Part shown: positions 35,061 through 44,382 of the stretch, piece by piece
Layout: each line of letters opens with the position of its first letter
Position numbering within the stretch: the first letter of the stretch is position 1
Assembly: GCF_037055325.1 (NCBI RefSeq)
Contig: NZ_CP146373.1
Span: 1,178,001 to 1,242,000, forward strand
Direction: 5' to 3'
Origin: Arachnia propionica
GTDB taxonomy: Bacteria > Actinomycetota > Actinomycetes > Propionibacteriales > Propionibacteriaceae
Length of the DNA stretch: 64,000 nt
Notes under the pieces: model-generated
Seen by the model: only the letters and a program-made list of their open reading frames with translations
Database searches by the model: none
What the model was told of the DNA's origin: nothing
Made by a program: the position numbers and the translations under genes

Positions 35061-35694
35061 GCCGGACCAGGTGCTCCCGACCTGCGGGGAAGGCATTCAA
35101 CGCCCCAGTCGCGGCCATCGCCCTGACCAGGCCCCAACCTCCGGGACCGGAGATCGCACTGCAGGAAACGACTGCGCAGCCGAGGGCCACCAGCTTCATG
35201 CTGAAGGTGTACTCACCCTGGTAGACCCACCATTCCCAGCAACACAATTCGAGGATGGCGGAGAGCGCACCTGCCAACACCGCCACCCCGAGACGGAATC
35301 CCCTCCACACAAAGACCGCGAGGATGATCTCAACCCCGAGCGCCTGCAAAGCGCCCGAGATCATCACGTTCAGCCCCCACTGATTTCCCAACAGCGCCTC
35401 GACAGTGGCGGCCACGATCTCGCAGAGCAGGGCAGCCCCGGGACGGCGCACCACGAACCCACCCACAACCGCGGGCAACACCCACACTCCGAGAGTCAGA
35501 CTCGCCAGGGGCGGGAAGGCGGTGTTGAGCAGCGCCGACACCGCGGGGTAGAGCAGCAGATCCCATCCCCAAAAGGCGACGCCCAGCGCGACGCCGAGAA
35601 TGGCGGTGGTCACAAGATCCACGGAACGCCACGCGAGGGGTCCCCCCACCGCGAGCTGTGTCCTCGGGGTCGTTGTGCTGGCGGTTGCAGTCAT
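35053..35694 (-). CDS. ykoE: ECF transporter S component, YkoE family (thiamine precursor)
   Basis: A 213-residue integral membrane protein with about six helices. The pattern VDLVTTAILGVALGVAFWGWD, LGVWVLPAVVGGFVVRRPGAALLCE and NQWGLNVMISGALQALG is characteristic of YkoE, the substrate-binding component for hydroxymethylpyrimidine. ATG at 35694 is chosen because GGGAG lies 6 nt upstream; the in-frame ATG at 35706 is less well placed. It is the first gene after a TPP riboswitch and is coupled to the YkoDC fusion. Confidence 0.92.
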   Translation of the reverse strand: MTATASTTTPRTQLAVGGPLAWRSVDLVTTAILGVALGVAFWGWDLLLYPAVSALLNTAFPPLASLTLGVWVLPAVVGGFVVRRPGAALLCEIVAATVEALLGNQWGLNVMISGALQALGVEIILAVFVWRGFRLGVAVLAGALSAILELCCWEWWVYQGEYTFSMKLVALGCAVVSCSAISGPGGWGLVRAMAATGALNAFPAGREHLVRRG

Positions 35695-35778
35695 GTCAAC
35701 TCCCATGGTTCGCCGGATGTCCCGGTTTCCTCAGGGAGGTCGCGGCGAGCGCACCCGTCGCGACCGGAGATTCCCGAC

Positions 35779-35856
35779 TCCCTACGCCGGTGCTAACCGG
35801 TTCAGGTTCGAGGGTCTGCGGTTACCCGCACTCTCAGCGCAGCTGCGCTCCCCTGT
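35779..35856 (-). ncRNA. TPP riboswitch upstream of ykoE
   Basis: On the minus strand the thi-box elements read GGGGAGC, GCGCTGAGAGTGCGGGTAAC, GACCCTCGAACCTGAACCGG, GCACCGGCGTAGGGA. It lies about 85 nt upstream of ykoE and should switch off precursor import when TPP is high, in parallel with the thiM riboswitch. Confidence 0.95.
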
Positions 35857-35935
35857 CGTATCGAAACGAACTCTAGTTGCTGCGCTTCACCGGCGCATCT
35901 CGACCACGCCCTCCCGATTGGACGGAACCTCCTAT

Positions 35936-35941
35936 TACGAT
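35936..35941 (+). promoter_or_regulatory. -10 element for leaderless DUF6049 gene
   Basis: TACGAT is followed by exactly 6 nt and the GTG at 35948. No ribosome-binding site is present. The -35 is weak. Confidence 0.5.
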
Positions 35942-35947
35942 GGCCCG

Positions 35948-37873
35948 GTGACGAGAAGGCTGATGACCTGGATGCTGCTGCTGGCGGCCATCGCCGTCGG
36001 CATCGTCGCCACCCCTTCCCGGGCTAACGAGCCCGTCGACGTGAGCATCGAGTCCCTCACCCCTCAAATGTTGGACCGTTCGCAACCGGACCAGCTCATC
36101 ACCATCACCGGGATGGTGCGCAACACCACTGATCAGGTCGTCGAAAATGCCAGCGTTCACTTCTGGCACTCGACCAAGCCGATCACGGAACACGCCGAGC
36201 TCGAACAAGTTCTCACCCCCGGCGCGACGCAACCCCAGGGGAGCCGGGTCACGAATTCCAAGGAGAACTACCAGGATCTCGGCGAGCTGTCCCCGGGGGC
36301 CTCCGTGAAGTTCACGGTGAGCGCGACCACGAAGGATCTGGCCCTGTCCTCGAAGACGGATGCCGTCTACCTTTTCGGGGCGCTGGTCCGCTCCAACTCG
36401 TCCACTCAGGGCCCCATGAACGTGGGACGTGGCAGGGCGTTCGCCGTCGCCACAAAGAAGCCTTTGCAGGTCTCGACCATCGTGAAGCTCACCGCCCGCC
36501 CCACCCTGCTCGACAACACCGATTTCCAAGACAACTCCCTCGAATCCCGGCTCGTGGGAGAACTGTCCAAGCTGTTGGAGGCGGCTGAAAAACCCGAAAC
36601 CTACACGCTGCTGGACCCTTCCCTGCTCGTCGAGGCCCAGGTATTGGCCGGGGAACACACCGTCGCTGGCCAGGCCGCTGCGCCGAGCGAGACCGCCAGC
36701 AATTTCGTAAGCCGCATCAAGAGTTTGATCAGTACAGGTCGAGTAATGCGGCTGCCATTCGGAAACCCCAACCTAGCGCGTCTGCACGCTGCCGGGGACC
36801 TGTCCGGTTTCGAGGCCGCATTGGGATGGTCCGAGACCGCTTTACAGGCATCGGGGCTTGAACAGACCATCAGCAACGCACCCCTCGTCGCCGACCTGAA
36901 TGAGAACGACTCCCAGGACCTGGCGTTGACGCTGGCCCTCCACGGCTTCCAGAAGGTTTTCGGAAACAACTTCATATCCAGCGGCGAGATAAGCACCACG
37001 AACCACGACCTCAAGGCTCACGCCCTACGCATCTCCCCCATGGACCTGCCTGGGATAAGTCCTGGAAACACCTTCACGGGCGCACAGATCTCAGGACGTC
37101 GCCTGGCCGAGGGACTGCTGGGAGGAAACCCGACGATCCACATGATCCGAGAGGCCAAGGACATCACTCGTGCAGAGCTCCTGGCAGGCTCCGAAACCCC
37201 CGCCCCTCTCCCTGAACCCAGCGGCCAGGCCCGCTACGAAGTACCAAAGGAGCAGACCACATCGTGGCCCAAGCTGCGTTCCCAGGTGCAGGGCATCTTT
37301 GACTCCACCCAGCTTCTGGAAGAGTTGACAGGAACCGACCGCACGGCCCTGAACGCAACCATTGCTGCTCGGGCCTTCAACAGCGCTTTCCAATCCGAGC
37401 AGGAGGCGATGGATTTCGTCAGCGCAACCCCGAGCGAGAAACTGGCCCCGTCCGCTATCCGATTGAGCGCCGCCAGCCAGTTCGTGATGGGATCCGAGAC
37501 CAACAACTTCCCTGTCACGATCAGCAATCCGCTCCCCATCACAGTGAAAGTGCGAGTGCAGTTCGTCAGCGACTCCCCCAACCGGATCCGGGTCGCCCCC
37601 TCCGACCTGGTGACCCTGGGACCTGGCGAGCACCGAACGGTGAGCATCTCCCCGTCCACCACATCCAACGGTGTAGTGACGGTGCGGGCCCAACTCACGA
37701 CGGAGCAGGGAACGGCATTCGGTTCAGTGGTGCCGGTGGAGATCACGGCCACCGGCCTTGGGCGAGTCGGCTGGATCATCATCGTCATCTCGGGTGCAGT
37801 AGTGGGCGGAGGCACATTCCTGCGTATCAGGGCAGTGCAGAGGGAACGAGCCAGGGAGAGTCGTGAGCAGTAG
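35948..37873 (+). CDS. DUF6049 family secreted/membrane-anchored protein upstream of murJ
   Basis: A 641-residue protein with a signal peptide (RRLMTWMLLLAAIAVGIV, cut near SRA-NEP), a long extracytoplasmic region rich in beta strands at both ends, and one C-terminal membrane helix (VGWIIIVISGAVVGGGTF) with a basic tail. DUF6049 proteins are found next to murJ/mviN in many actinomycetes (Rv3909 beside Rv3910 in M. tuberculosis). The role is unknown but probably linked to cell-wall synthesis. I chose the GTG at 35948 because it gives a proper signal peptide and fits a leaderless promoter; longer in-frame extensions overlap the ykoE riboswitch. It overlaps murJ by 11 bp. Confidence 0.82.
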   Translation: MTRRLMTWMLLLAAIAVGIVATPSRANEPVDVSIESLTPQMLDRSQPDQLITITGMVRNTTDQVVENASVHFWHSTKPITEHAELEQVLTPGATQPQGSRVTNSKENYQDLGELSPGASVKFTVSATTKDLALSSKTDAVYLFGALVRSNSSTQGPMNVGRGRAFAVATKKPLQVSTIVKLTARPTLLDNTDFQDNSLESRLVGELSKLLEAAEKPETYTLLDPSLLVEAQVLAGEHTVAGQAAAPSETASNFVSRIKSLISTGRVMRLPFGNPNLARLHAAGDLSGFEAALGWSETALQASGLEQTISNAPLVADLNENDSQDLALTLALHGFQKVFGNNFISSGEISTTNHDLKAHALRISPMDLPGISPGNTFTGAQISGRRLAEGLLGGNPTIHMIREAKDITRAELLAGSETPAPLPEPSGQARYEVPKEQTTSWPKLRSQVQGIFDSTQLLEELTGTDRTALNATIAARAFNSAFQSEQEAMDFVSATPSEKLAPSAIRLSAASQFVMGSETNNFPVTISNPLPITVKVRVQFVSDSPNRIRVAPSDLVTLGPGEHRTVSISPSTTSNGVVTVRAQLTTEQGTAFGSVVPVEITATGLGRVGWIIIVISGAVVGGGTFLRIRAVQRERARESREQ

Positions 37874-40800
37874 TGCCGGTAGCGGTGTGAGCAACACCCG
37901 CAAATTGCTTTCCGCGAGCGCCCTGATGGCCGCCGGGACGCTCGTTTCCCGGGGTCTCGGAATCCTGAGGACGATGCTGGTGGCCTTCATCCTCGGCAAC
38001 GGCACCCGACAGGCCGACATCCTGTCGTTGGCGAGCACGATCTCCAATGGCATGTACATCCTGTTCGTGGGTGGCGCGGTCAACACTGTTCTGGTACCGC
38101 AGATCGTGCGCGCCATCCGTCATGACGAGGACGGCGGCGAAGCGTTCACGAACCGGATCATGACCGCTTTCATGTTGGCCATCAGCGTGGTAACGGTGGT
38201 CCTGACCCTCCTGGCCCCTCTGATCACGTTCCTCTACTCGTCGGATGCCTACCGCACCCCAGACCTCGAGTCCCAGTACGCCTCGATGGTGGCGCTGACC
38301 TACTGTACCCTGCCTCAGATTTTCTTCTACGGCGCCTACACGATGCTGGGGCAAATCCTCAATGCGCGCGACCAGTTCGGTCCCATGATGTGGGCGCCAA
38401 TCGCCAACAACGTCATCTCGATCCTCGTGCTGGGTTTCTACCTGGTGATCTGGGGCGCCGGAGGGGACCATTCGGGTGCGTTCACCACGGAGCAGATACT
38501 GTTGCTAGGTATCGGCTCCACACTGGGGATCGCGGCCCAGGCCCTCGTGCTGATCCCGTTCGTGAAAAAAATCGGCTTCCGGTTCAGGCCACGTTTCGAC
38601 CTTCGGGGAGCAGGGCTGGGCAAGACCTTCCAACTGGCCAAGTGGACCTTGGGTTTCGTGCTCATCAACCAGGCCGTGCTGATGCTGGTCAACCGTCTGG
38701 CCACCTCCGCGACGGCCGCCGGATCTGGTGGAGGCTCCAACGTCTACGGAAACGCCAGCCTGATCTGGATGATGCCGCATTCCCTGATCACAGTCTCCTT
38801 GGCAACCGCAATGTTGCCCAACGCATCCCGGCTGGCCGCCGAGGGGGACCTCGAGGGCGTCGCGGCCGAGGCTCGCAAAACAATGCGACTGTCGCTGGTG
38901 GCGCTGGTGCCCGCCTCGATGGTTTTCCTGGCACTCTCCGACCCCATGGCCATCCTGTTGTTCGGCCATGGCCAGGGCAGCCGCGACGCCAACCTGATCG
39001 CCTGGGCTCTTGGGGCCTTCGCCCTGGGCACGGTTCCGTTCACCGTGCAGTTCATCTGCCTTCGTACCTTCTACGCCCTGGAGGACACCCGCACCCCGTT
39101 CCGGCTGCAGCTCGTGATAGGAGGCGTGAACGCAGTAGGCGCCCTGCTGCTAGTCCATCTGATCAATGATCCCTCGTGGACAGCGGCGGCACTCGCAGGA
39201 GCCTATTCGTTGGCCTACCTGGTGGGGGTCCAGCTCAGCTGGCGCCAACTCAAGCGGAAAATACCCCACCTGAACGGTCGGGATCTCATGATGCACGTCG
39301 CCCGCTTGGGTATCGGCGCAGGCAGCGGCGCCCTAGTAGCGTGGTTCCTATCCAACCTGATCCTGGATGCACTCCCCGGCGGAATTCTCGGCCCCCTGCT
39401 GGCGCTGTGTCTGGGAGGCGGCATCATCGGGGCCGGTTTCCTGGTGGTGGGCAAGGCGCTGAAAGTCCGGGAGCTCGCGAGCCTCGGCGACATGATCCGT
39501 TCCCGGCTCGGACGGGGCACGCCCTCCGCTCCCACTGAGGACGAGAAACCGCAGAAAGAACCGTCCCTGCCACACATCCCCACCATTGGTGCGGAACCCG
39601 CCACCGCGGCCGCTCTGGTGGATGACCTTATGCCGACAGGCCTGCACACAATCATCGCCGACGGCACTTTCAACGGTTGGAACGCGGCACGCATACCGGA
39701 GGAGTCCATGGCTGCAGCTCTCGAACTACCAAGCCTGGTGGGCAAACTCACCCCGGATCCTGCAGACGTCGATCCGGATTCCACCGATGACCTCGTGGCC
39801 ACCCGGATAACCCCCGCCGTGCAGAACACCCCGGCTCCCGAACCCTCGGTCTCGCCGGTCGAGACAAGCATGCAGGCGCAGATCATCGGCCCGGACGAGC
39901 CCTCCATGTTCGAGGGAGTCGACGAAATCACCTCGGGCCAGCGCTTGATGAGCACTGGCGACCTGCTCTCCACACGATTCCGCATCGAGGAACTAATCAC
40001 GGTACGGGACGGCATTGAAACGTGGCGCTCCCACGACCTGGTGCTTTCCCGCGATGTCATGGCGCACATCATCCCGGAGGGCAGTCCCCACACCACCAAC
40101 CTGCTGCAGGCGGCCCGCAAGGGAGCAATCGCCACCGATTCCCGTTTCCTGCGGGTGCTGGATGCCGTCAGCCTGGACAACGATCCGCGCGAGATCGGCG
40201 GCTACATCGTCTGTGAGTACGCGCATGGCAGTTCACTTGCCAACTTGCTGAAACACGGCCCACTCAGCACGCTGGAAGCAGCCTGGGTCGTCCGGGAACT
40301 GGCGGATGCCCTCACCTCGTTGCACGGACAGGGACTGTTTCACGAGCAGCTGACCCCCAACAACATCGTGATCACGACCCTCGGCGCCGTGAAACTGGCC
40401 GGTTTCGGGGTCGAGGCCGGGTTCCATCCGAACACATCCGTGAAGTGGAGCGACCGTGAGGCGGCCGATGTGCGAGGGCTCGCCAGTCTGCTGTACGCAA
40501 TGCTGGTGCTGCACTGGCCGGGTGGGGACATGTTGGGTCTTCCCGCTGCCCCGCTCGTCAACGGAGAGATCGCCTTGATGAGCTCCGTGACCCCCGGTAT
40601 CTCCCCCGCCTTGGATCGCATCTGTGCAGCAGCCCTGGCGGGACAGGAGTTGGCACCAGATCAGCGGATCACAACGGCCTCCCAATTGGCCTCGGAACTC
40701 GCCACGGTGCTGGGAACAGCAGATGCCTCCCCGGACCTGGAAGCCCGGGTCAGGCAGCCGCAGAACCCCATCCCGACCCACCTGCGGCCCACCCCACTGG

Positions 40801-41567
40801 ACTCGATGCCGACACCCGTGGTTCCCGACTCCACCGCGACGCAGGTGCAGCCGGCAGTGGCCCGGCAATCCCGCCAACGGGTGGTGGAGACCAGTGCAGT
40901 GGAGGAGGTGAAATCCGCCAAGCCCACCTACGAGGGCAGGCCCCTGTTGTGGGTGGTTCTGGTGGCAGCGATCGCCACTCTCGTGATCTCCTTGATCGTG
41001 GTCGCGATCAACAGCATCGGCAGGCCCGAGGCCCCCGGGTCCAGCTCCCCCACGCCCACGGCCAGCGAGTCACAGGAGGCACCAGCCACCGGCACCGTCA
41101 TCCCCGTGGCCACTGTCACCGACTTCGATCCCCGGGCCGACAATGGCAACGGGCAGGAACATCCGGACCAGGTGAACAACGCAATCGACGGCGACCCCAG
41201 CACGGGCTGGTCCACCATGCAGTACCTGGACAACCCCAAGCTGGGTGGTTTGAAACCGGGTGTCGGGCTGGTGCTCGATCTGGGAAAGCCAGTCAAGCTA
41301 GGAGAGATCGAGGTGACCTTTGCCGCGGCCGGCGAAACAGTCGAGCTGCGGGTCCCGGAAAAGGAGGCCACGGACAAAGCCCCCATGGACCGTCAGGCCC
41401 AGTGGAGGACTGTAGCCACAGCCGAGGACACCTCGGAGCAGACCGTCCTCACACCCACTGAAGAGGTCACCAGCCGCTATGTGCTGATTTACCTCACCAA
41501 ACTGCCGGAGGTCTCGTCGGGACGCTACGTGGGGACCGTGAACGAGATCGTCGTCAAACAGGGGTGA
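37863..41567 (+). CDS. murJ: MurJ/MviN lipid II flippase fused to a pseudokinase and an extracellular binding domain
   Basis: A 1234-residue protein. Residues 1-540 form a MurJ flippase with about 14 membrane segments (ASALMAAGTLVSRGLGILRT start). After a cytoplasmic linker, residues 700-950 form a protein-kinase fold whose catalytic motifs are lost: the HRD loop reads HEQLTPNN and the DFG reads AGFG. A single membrane helix follows (about 1028-1053), then an extracellular F5/8-type-C-like domain (about 1083-1230) with VNNAIDGDPSTGWST. The layout equals mycobacterial MviN (Rv3910), where the pseudokinase, phosphorylated by PknB, recruits FhaA. It should flip lipid II for peptidoglycan synthesis, with wall-state control. 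GTG start overlaps the DUF6049 gene. Confidence 0.95.
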   Translation: MSSSAGSGVSNTRKLLSASALMAAGTLVSRGLGILRTMLVAFILGNGTRQADILSLASTISNGMYILFVGGAVNTVLVPQIVRAIRHDEDGGEAFTNRIMTAFMLAISVVTVVLTLLAPLITFLYSSDAYRTPDLESQYASMVALTYCTLPQIFFYGAYTMLGQILNARDQFGPMMWAPIANNVISILVLGFYLVIWGAGGDHSGAFTTEQILLLGIGSTLGIAAQALVLIPFVKKIGFRFRPRFDLRGAGLGKTFQLAKWTLGFVLINQAVLMLVNRLATSATAAGSGGGSNVYGNASLIWMMPHSLITVSLATAMLPNASRLAAEGDLEGVAAEARKTMRLSLVALVPASMVFLALSDPMAILLFGHGQGSRDANLIAWALGAFALGTVPFTVQFICLRTFYALEDTRTPFRLQLVIGGVNAVGALLLVHLINDPSWTAAALAGAYSLAYLVGVQLSWRQLKRKIPHLNGRDLMMHVARLGIGAGSGALVAWFLSNLILDALPGGILGPLLALCLGGGIIGAGFLVVGKALKVRELASLGDMIRSRLGRGTPSAPTEDEKPQKEPSLPHIPTIGAEPATAAALVDDLMPTGLHTIIADGTFNGWNAARIPEESMAAALELPSLVGKLTPDPADVDPDSTDDLVATRITPAVQNTPAPEPSVSPVETSMQAQIIGPDEPSMFEGVDEITSGQRLMSTGDLLSTRFRIEELITVRDGIETWRSHDLVLSRDVMAHIIPEGSPHTTNLLQAARKGAIATDSRFLRVLDAVSLDNDPREIGGYIVCEYAHGSSLANLLKHGPLSTLEAAWVVRELADALTSLHGQGLFHEQLTPNNIVITTLGAVKLAGFGVEAGFHPNTSVKWSDREAADVRGLASLLYAMLVLHWPGGDMLGLPAAPLVNGEIALMSSVTPGISPALDRICAAALAGQELAPDQRITTASQLASELATVLGTADASPDLEARVRQPQNPIPTHLRPTPLDSMPTPVVPDSTATQVQPAVARQSRQRVVETSAVEEVKSAKPTYEGRPLLWVVLVAAIATLVISLIVVAINSIGRPEAPGSSSPTPTASESQEAPATGTVIPVATVTDFDPRADNGNGQEHPDQVNNAIDGDPSTGWSTMQYLDNPKLGGLKPGVGLVLDLGKPVKLGEIEVTFAAAGETVELRVPEKEATDKAPMDRQAQWRTVATAEDTSEQTVLTPTEEVTSRYVLIYLTKLPEVSSGRYVGTVNEIVVKQG

Positions 41568-41600
41568 GGGACGTCGTGGGCGCGGCCCCGACCGGTCCGC

Positions 41601-41606
41601 TACGGT
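41601..41606 (+). promoter_or_regulatory. -10 element for leaderless PPDK regulatory protein gene
   Basis: TACGGT, 6 nt, then ATG at 41613, with no Shine-Dalgarno in between. Confidence 0.5.
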
Positions 41607-41612
41607 TTCTCC

Positions 41613-42491
41613 ATGACCGACGGTGACCTGGAGATCCATGTGCTGGCCGACTCAACCGGTGAGACAGCTGTGCGGTTGGCCCGAGCAGCCCGCGCCCAGT
41701 TCCCGGATGCGCACTTCGAGATCATCAGGCACCCCCGACTGGGAAAACTGGACGCCATGATGAAGGCCTTGGGCACCTTGAAGGAACGGGCAGGCCGCCC
41801 GATGGCCGTGTTCTTCACGTTGGTGAACGCCGAGATGCGGAGCCTGGTGATCAACGCCTGTGAAGATCTCGCGATCCCCTACACCGACCTGATGGGCGAT
41901 GCCCTGGGCGCTCTGGAGAGAATCTCCGGTCACACCGCCGACGAGGTTCCCATGCGCCCCGTGGGTGTGGAGGCCGACTACTTCGTGCGGATCGCCGCGA
42001 TGGAGTTCGCGATCCGCAACGACGACGGAGCCATACCGGCTGCGCTCCGGGAATGCGACATCTGCCTGATCGGGGCCTCACGTTCCGGCAAGACCCCGCT
42101 GTCGATCTACTTGGGATATCTGGGTTACAAGACGGTCAACATTCCTCTGATTCCCGGTATCCGACCGCCCGAAGAGCTTTTCGGTATCGACCGCTGGCGC
42201 ATCGTCGGATTGACGATAGACGCCGAACGCCTGCTGCAGATCAGGTCGCGCCGTGTGCAGGGGCTGGGGGGGTTCGGCACCCACGACGGCTACGCGGACC
42301 TGGGACAGATCCTCAATGAACTGGACGAAGTAAGCGCCATTCAGCGACGGCTGGGCGCGCCCATCGTCGACACCACTGGCCTCGCCCTGGAAGAGGCCGC
42401 GGCGCGGATCATCGACATCGTCGACGAACGCGCCCGGAGGGCGGACTCCCATCTCCGCCGGCCTGCAGGACAATTGCGCATCGCCCCCTGA
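41613..42491 (+). CDS. ppsR: Pyruvate, phosphate dikinase regulatory protein (DUF299 kinase/pyrophosphorylase)
   Basis: A 292-residue bifunctional regulator. It inactivates PPDK (or PEP synthase) by ADP-dependent phosphorylation of a Thr beside the catalytic His and reactivates it by Pi-dependent dephosphorylation. Family features: HVLADSTGETA at the N-terminus, the P-loop GASRSGKTPLSIYL near residue 154, and NIPLIPGIRPPEELF after it. Because a complete ppdK lies at 13666-16320 with Thr next to its active His, PPDK rather than PEP synthase is the likely partner here. It is monocistronic and probably leaderless. Confidence 0.95.
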   Translation: MTDGDLEIHVLADSTGETAVRLARAARAQFPDAHFEIIRHPRLGKLDAMMKALGTLKERAGRPMAVFFTLVNAEMRSLVINACEDLAIPYTDLMGDALGALERISGHTADEVPMRPVGVEADYFVRIAAMEFAIRNDDGAIPAALRECDICLIGASRSGKTPLSIYLGYLGYKTVNIPLIPGIRPPEELFGIDRWRIVGLTIDAERLLQIRSRRVQGLGGFGTHDGYADLGQILNELDEVSAIQRRLGAPIVDTTGLALEEAAARIIDIVDERARRADSHLRRPAGQLRIAP

Positions 42492-42560
42492 TCGCTTCGC
42501 GACCACCGCCCCTCCAGGCAGTCCTTCGGACAGGTCCGGAGCGGCTGCGGGATGGCTCGG

Positions 42561-43478
42561 TCACATGCCCTCGTGGGCGTAGCTGCGAGGATCGTTGATG
42601 GGCTCGATGTGCCCGGTGACGTTCATCCGCGGAAACTCGGCGACGATCTCATCGGAGAGGTCCTCCAGGAAATCGTGACCCTGTTTGACACTCCAGTCAT
42701 CCGGGACAAGCAGGTGGAAATCCATGAACTGCCGGGCCCCGGAGACCCGGGTGCGCATCTGGTGGAAGGCGATCCCGGCACCGGCCCTACGGGTGAGTAT
42801 CATGCGCAGCCGTTCGTTGTCCCGCTCCGGAAGGGACGCATCCATCAGTCCCTCGGTCGATTCCTTCACCAGACCATAGCCGGTAAACAGGATGTTGATT
42901 CCCACTGCGATGGCAATCACCGGATCGAGCCAGCTCCATCCGCTCATCCACACCAGCACGATCCCCACCAACACTCCGACCGAGGTCCACACGTCGGTCA
43001 TCAGGTGCTTGCCGTCAGCTGTGAGTGTGATGGAGTGGTGGCGTTTCCCGGCCCTGAGCAGCACGAGTGCCACGGCTCCGTTGAGTACGGAAGCAATCAT
43101 GGAGATCATCAATCCAATCCCCAGCGATTCGATGGGCTGGGGGAAGACAAGCCGCTGGAGCGCGAACACGACGATGGAGATCGCGGCAACGAAGATCATC
43201 ACGCCTTCCACGGCCGCCGAGAAGTATTCGGCCTTGGTGTGGCCGAAGTTGTGATTCGCATCTGCGGGCCTCGCAGCCACCTTCAGCACGATCAACGCCA
43301 CAGCGGCGGCGACGAGGTTCACCAGGGACTCGGCTGCGTCGGCCAACAGCCCGACGGAACCGGTGACCAGCCAAGCCCCCGCTTTCAGCAGGATGGTGGC
43401 GAAGGCCGCGGCCACGGCCAACCAGCCGTAGCGACTCAGGTCCAGGGGCTCGGAGGATCGTTGAGGGTTTGGCGACAC
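42561..43478 (-). CDS. Cation diffusion facilitator family transporter
   Basis: A 305-residue CDF protein exporting divalent metal ions (Zn, Fe, Mn or Co) in exchange for protons. Six membrane helices; helix 2 has LLADAAESLVNLVAAA with the metal-site Asp, and helix 5 has HLMTDVWTSVGVLVG with a paired His-Asp site. A cytoplasmic C-terminal domain follows (from about 210; MRTRVSGARQFMDFHLLVP, DFLEDLSDEI). GTG at 43478 gives the usual family length; longer forms would overlap the upstream gene and lack an RBS. Metal specificity cannot be read from the sequence. Confidence 0.92.
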   Translation of the reverse strand: MSPNPQRSSEPLDLSRYGWLAVAAAFATILLKAGAWLVTGSVGLLADAAESLVNLVAAAVALIVLKVAARPADANHNFGHTKAEYFSAAVEGVMIFVAAISIVVFALQRLVFPQPIESLGIGLMISMIASVLNGAVALVLLRAGKRHHSITLTADGKHLMTDVWTSVGVLVGIVLVWMSGWSWLDPVIAIAVGINILFTGYGLVKESTEGLMDASLPERDNERLRMILTRRAGAGIAFHQMRTRVSGARQFMDFHLLVPDDWSVKQGHDFLEDLSDEIVAEFPRMNVTGHIEPINDPRSYAHEGM

Positions 43479-43534
43479 ATTCTCATGCTCGGTGTCTGGC
43501 GAGACGGAATCAACCCCTGGAAGGCTCGACTTCC

Positions 43535-44158
43535 CTATGTCGTACCCACCAGGGGCGGATGGGGTTCGATCCAGGTGCGGGCGCCATCGGTGACCCATCG
43601 GGTGGCATGCCCGAGGTGCTCGGCCGGCAGATATCCGGCCCTCAGGTCCGCAACCGACACCGGCGACGCCCCGGTCAGGTCCGCGACCTCCGGGATCAGG
43701 TCGGTGATCACGGCTGCCAACGGCATGGCCAGGCTCTTCCGGTTGGCAACCAGCGTTGCCAGCACCTCATCATCCATCCCTCGGGTCACCACCACGAGCG
43801 GTCGGTACAAGGCGATGGGGATCATCAACTCCCGCACGCTCACCCCGGTGCCCTCGATGACGAGCACGTGCGCGTCCTCAAGGTCGACACGACCGTTTAC
43901 GTCGGCGAAACCCGGGTCGGCGAGTCCGATCTCCAGCCGTTCCCCTTTCGGCTCCTTCCTGAGGAGCGACCGTTTGACGCCCGGAGCGGGTAGATCGTCG
44001 ATCTCCGACTGGGTCAGGTACCCGGGAGCCTCCTCAGTCGTGTCCCGCGCGGGCTTCCCCTCCACCTGACGTCGCCGTCGCACATCTAGGTAGACAGCCA
44101 GAATCAGCAACGGTAGTCCAATGGCCAACACCCACAACAACCCGCCCAGTTCGCCCAT
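43535..44158 (-). CDS. Hypothetical membrane-anchored protein
   Basis: A 207-residue protein with one N-terminal membrane helix (LGGLLWVLAIGLPLLILAVYL) followed by a basic stop-transfer (DVRRRRQ) and a cytoplasmic soluble domain. The soluble part has alternating strands and helices (DAHVLVIEGTGVSV, RPLVVVTRGMDDEVLATLVANR) but I do not recognise the family. It lies between the cation transporter, transcribed in the same direction, and a divergent tRNA gene. Codon use is like its neighbours. Confidence 0.75.
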   Translation of the reverse strand: MGELGGLLWVLAIGLPLLILAVYLDVRRRRQVEGKPARDTTEEAPGYLTQSEIDDLPAPGVKRSLLRKEPKGERLEIGLADPGFADVNGRVDLEDAHVLVIEGTGVSVRELMIPIALYRPLVVVTRGMDDEVLATLVANRKSLAMPLAAVITDLIPEVADLTGASPVSVADLRAGYLPAEHLGHATRWVTDGARTWIEPHPPLVGTT

Positions 44159-44176
44159 GCCCCCAAGACTGCCATG

Positions 44177-44206
44177 TGGACCGGGCAGAGGCAGTGTGGC
44201 TAGACT
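44177..44206 (+). promoter_or_regulatory. Promoter of tRNA-Lys
   Basis: TGGACC, 18 nt, TAGACT, then 6 nt to the first base of the tRNA. Confidence 0.65.
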
Positions 44207-44212
44207 GTGTCC

Positions 44213-44285
44213 GCCCCTATAGCTCAGTTGGCAGAGCAGTGGACTTTTAATCCATGGGTCGCGGGTTCGATCCCCGCTGGGGGCA
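44213..44285 (+). tRNA. tRNA-Lys (anticodon TTT)
   Basis: A 73-nt cloverleaf: acceptor GCCCCTA/TGGGGGC, D arm AGCTCAGTTGGCAGAGC, anticodon loop CTTTTAA with anticodon TTT, T arm GCGGGTTCGATCCCCGC. CCA is not encoded. Confidence 0.97.
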
Positions 44286-44382
44286 CGAGGAAACCAGACA
44301 GGACAGCACCGGCCCCGCGCCTACAGTTCCGATGTTCTCCGCTTTGCACAGGCCGTCACGCTCGGCGTCGCACCCCGACGAT

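Noticed and set aside
42492-42560. A terminator between the convergent ppsR and CDF genes
   Set aside because: Only a 4-bp hairpin (GTCC-TTC-GGAC) and imperfect longer pairing; not strong enough to call.
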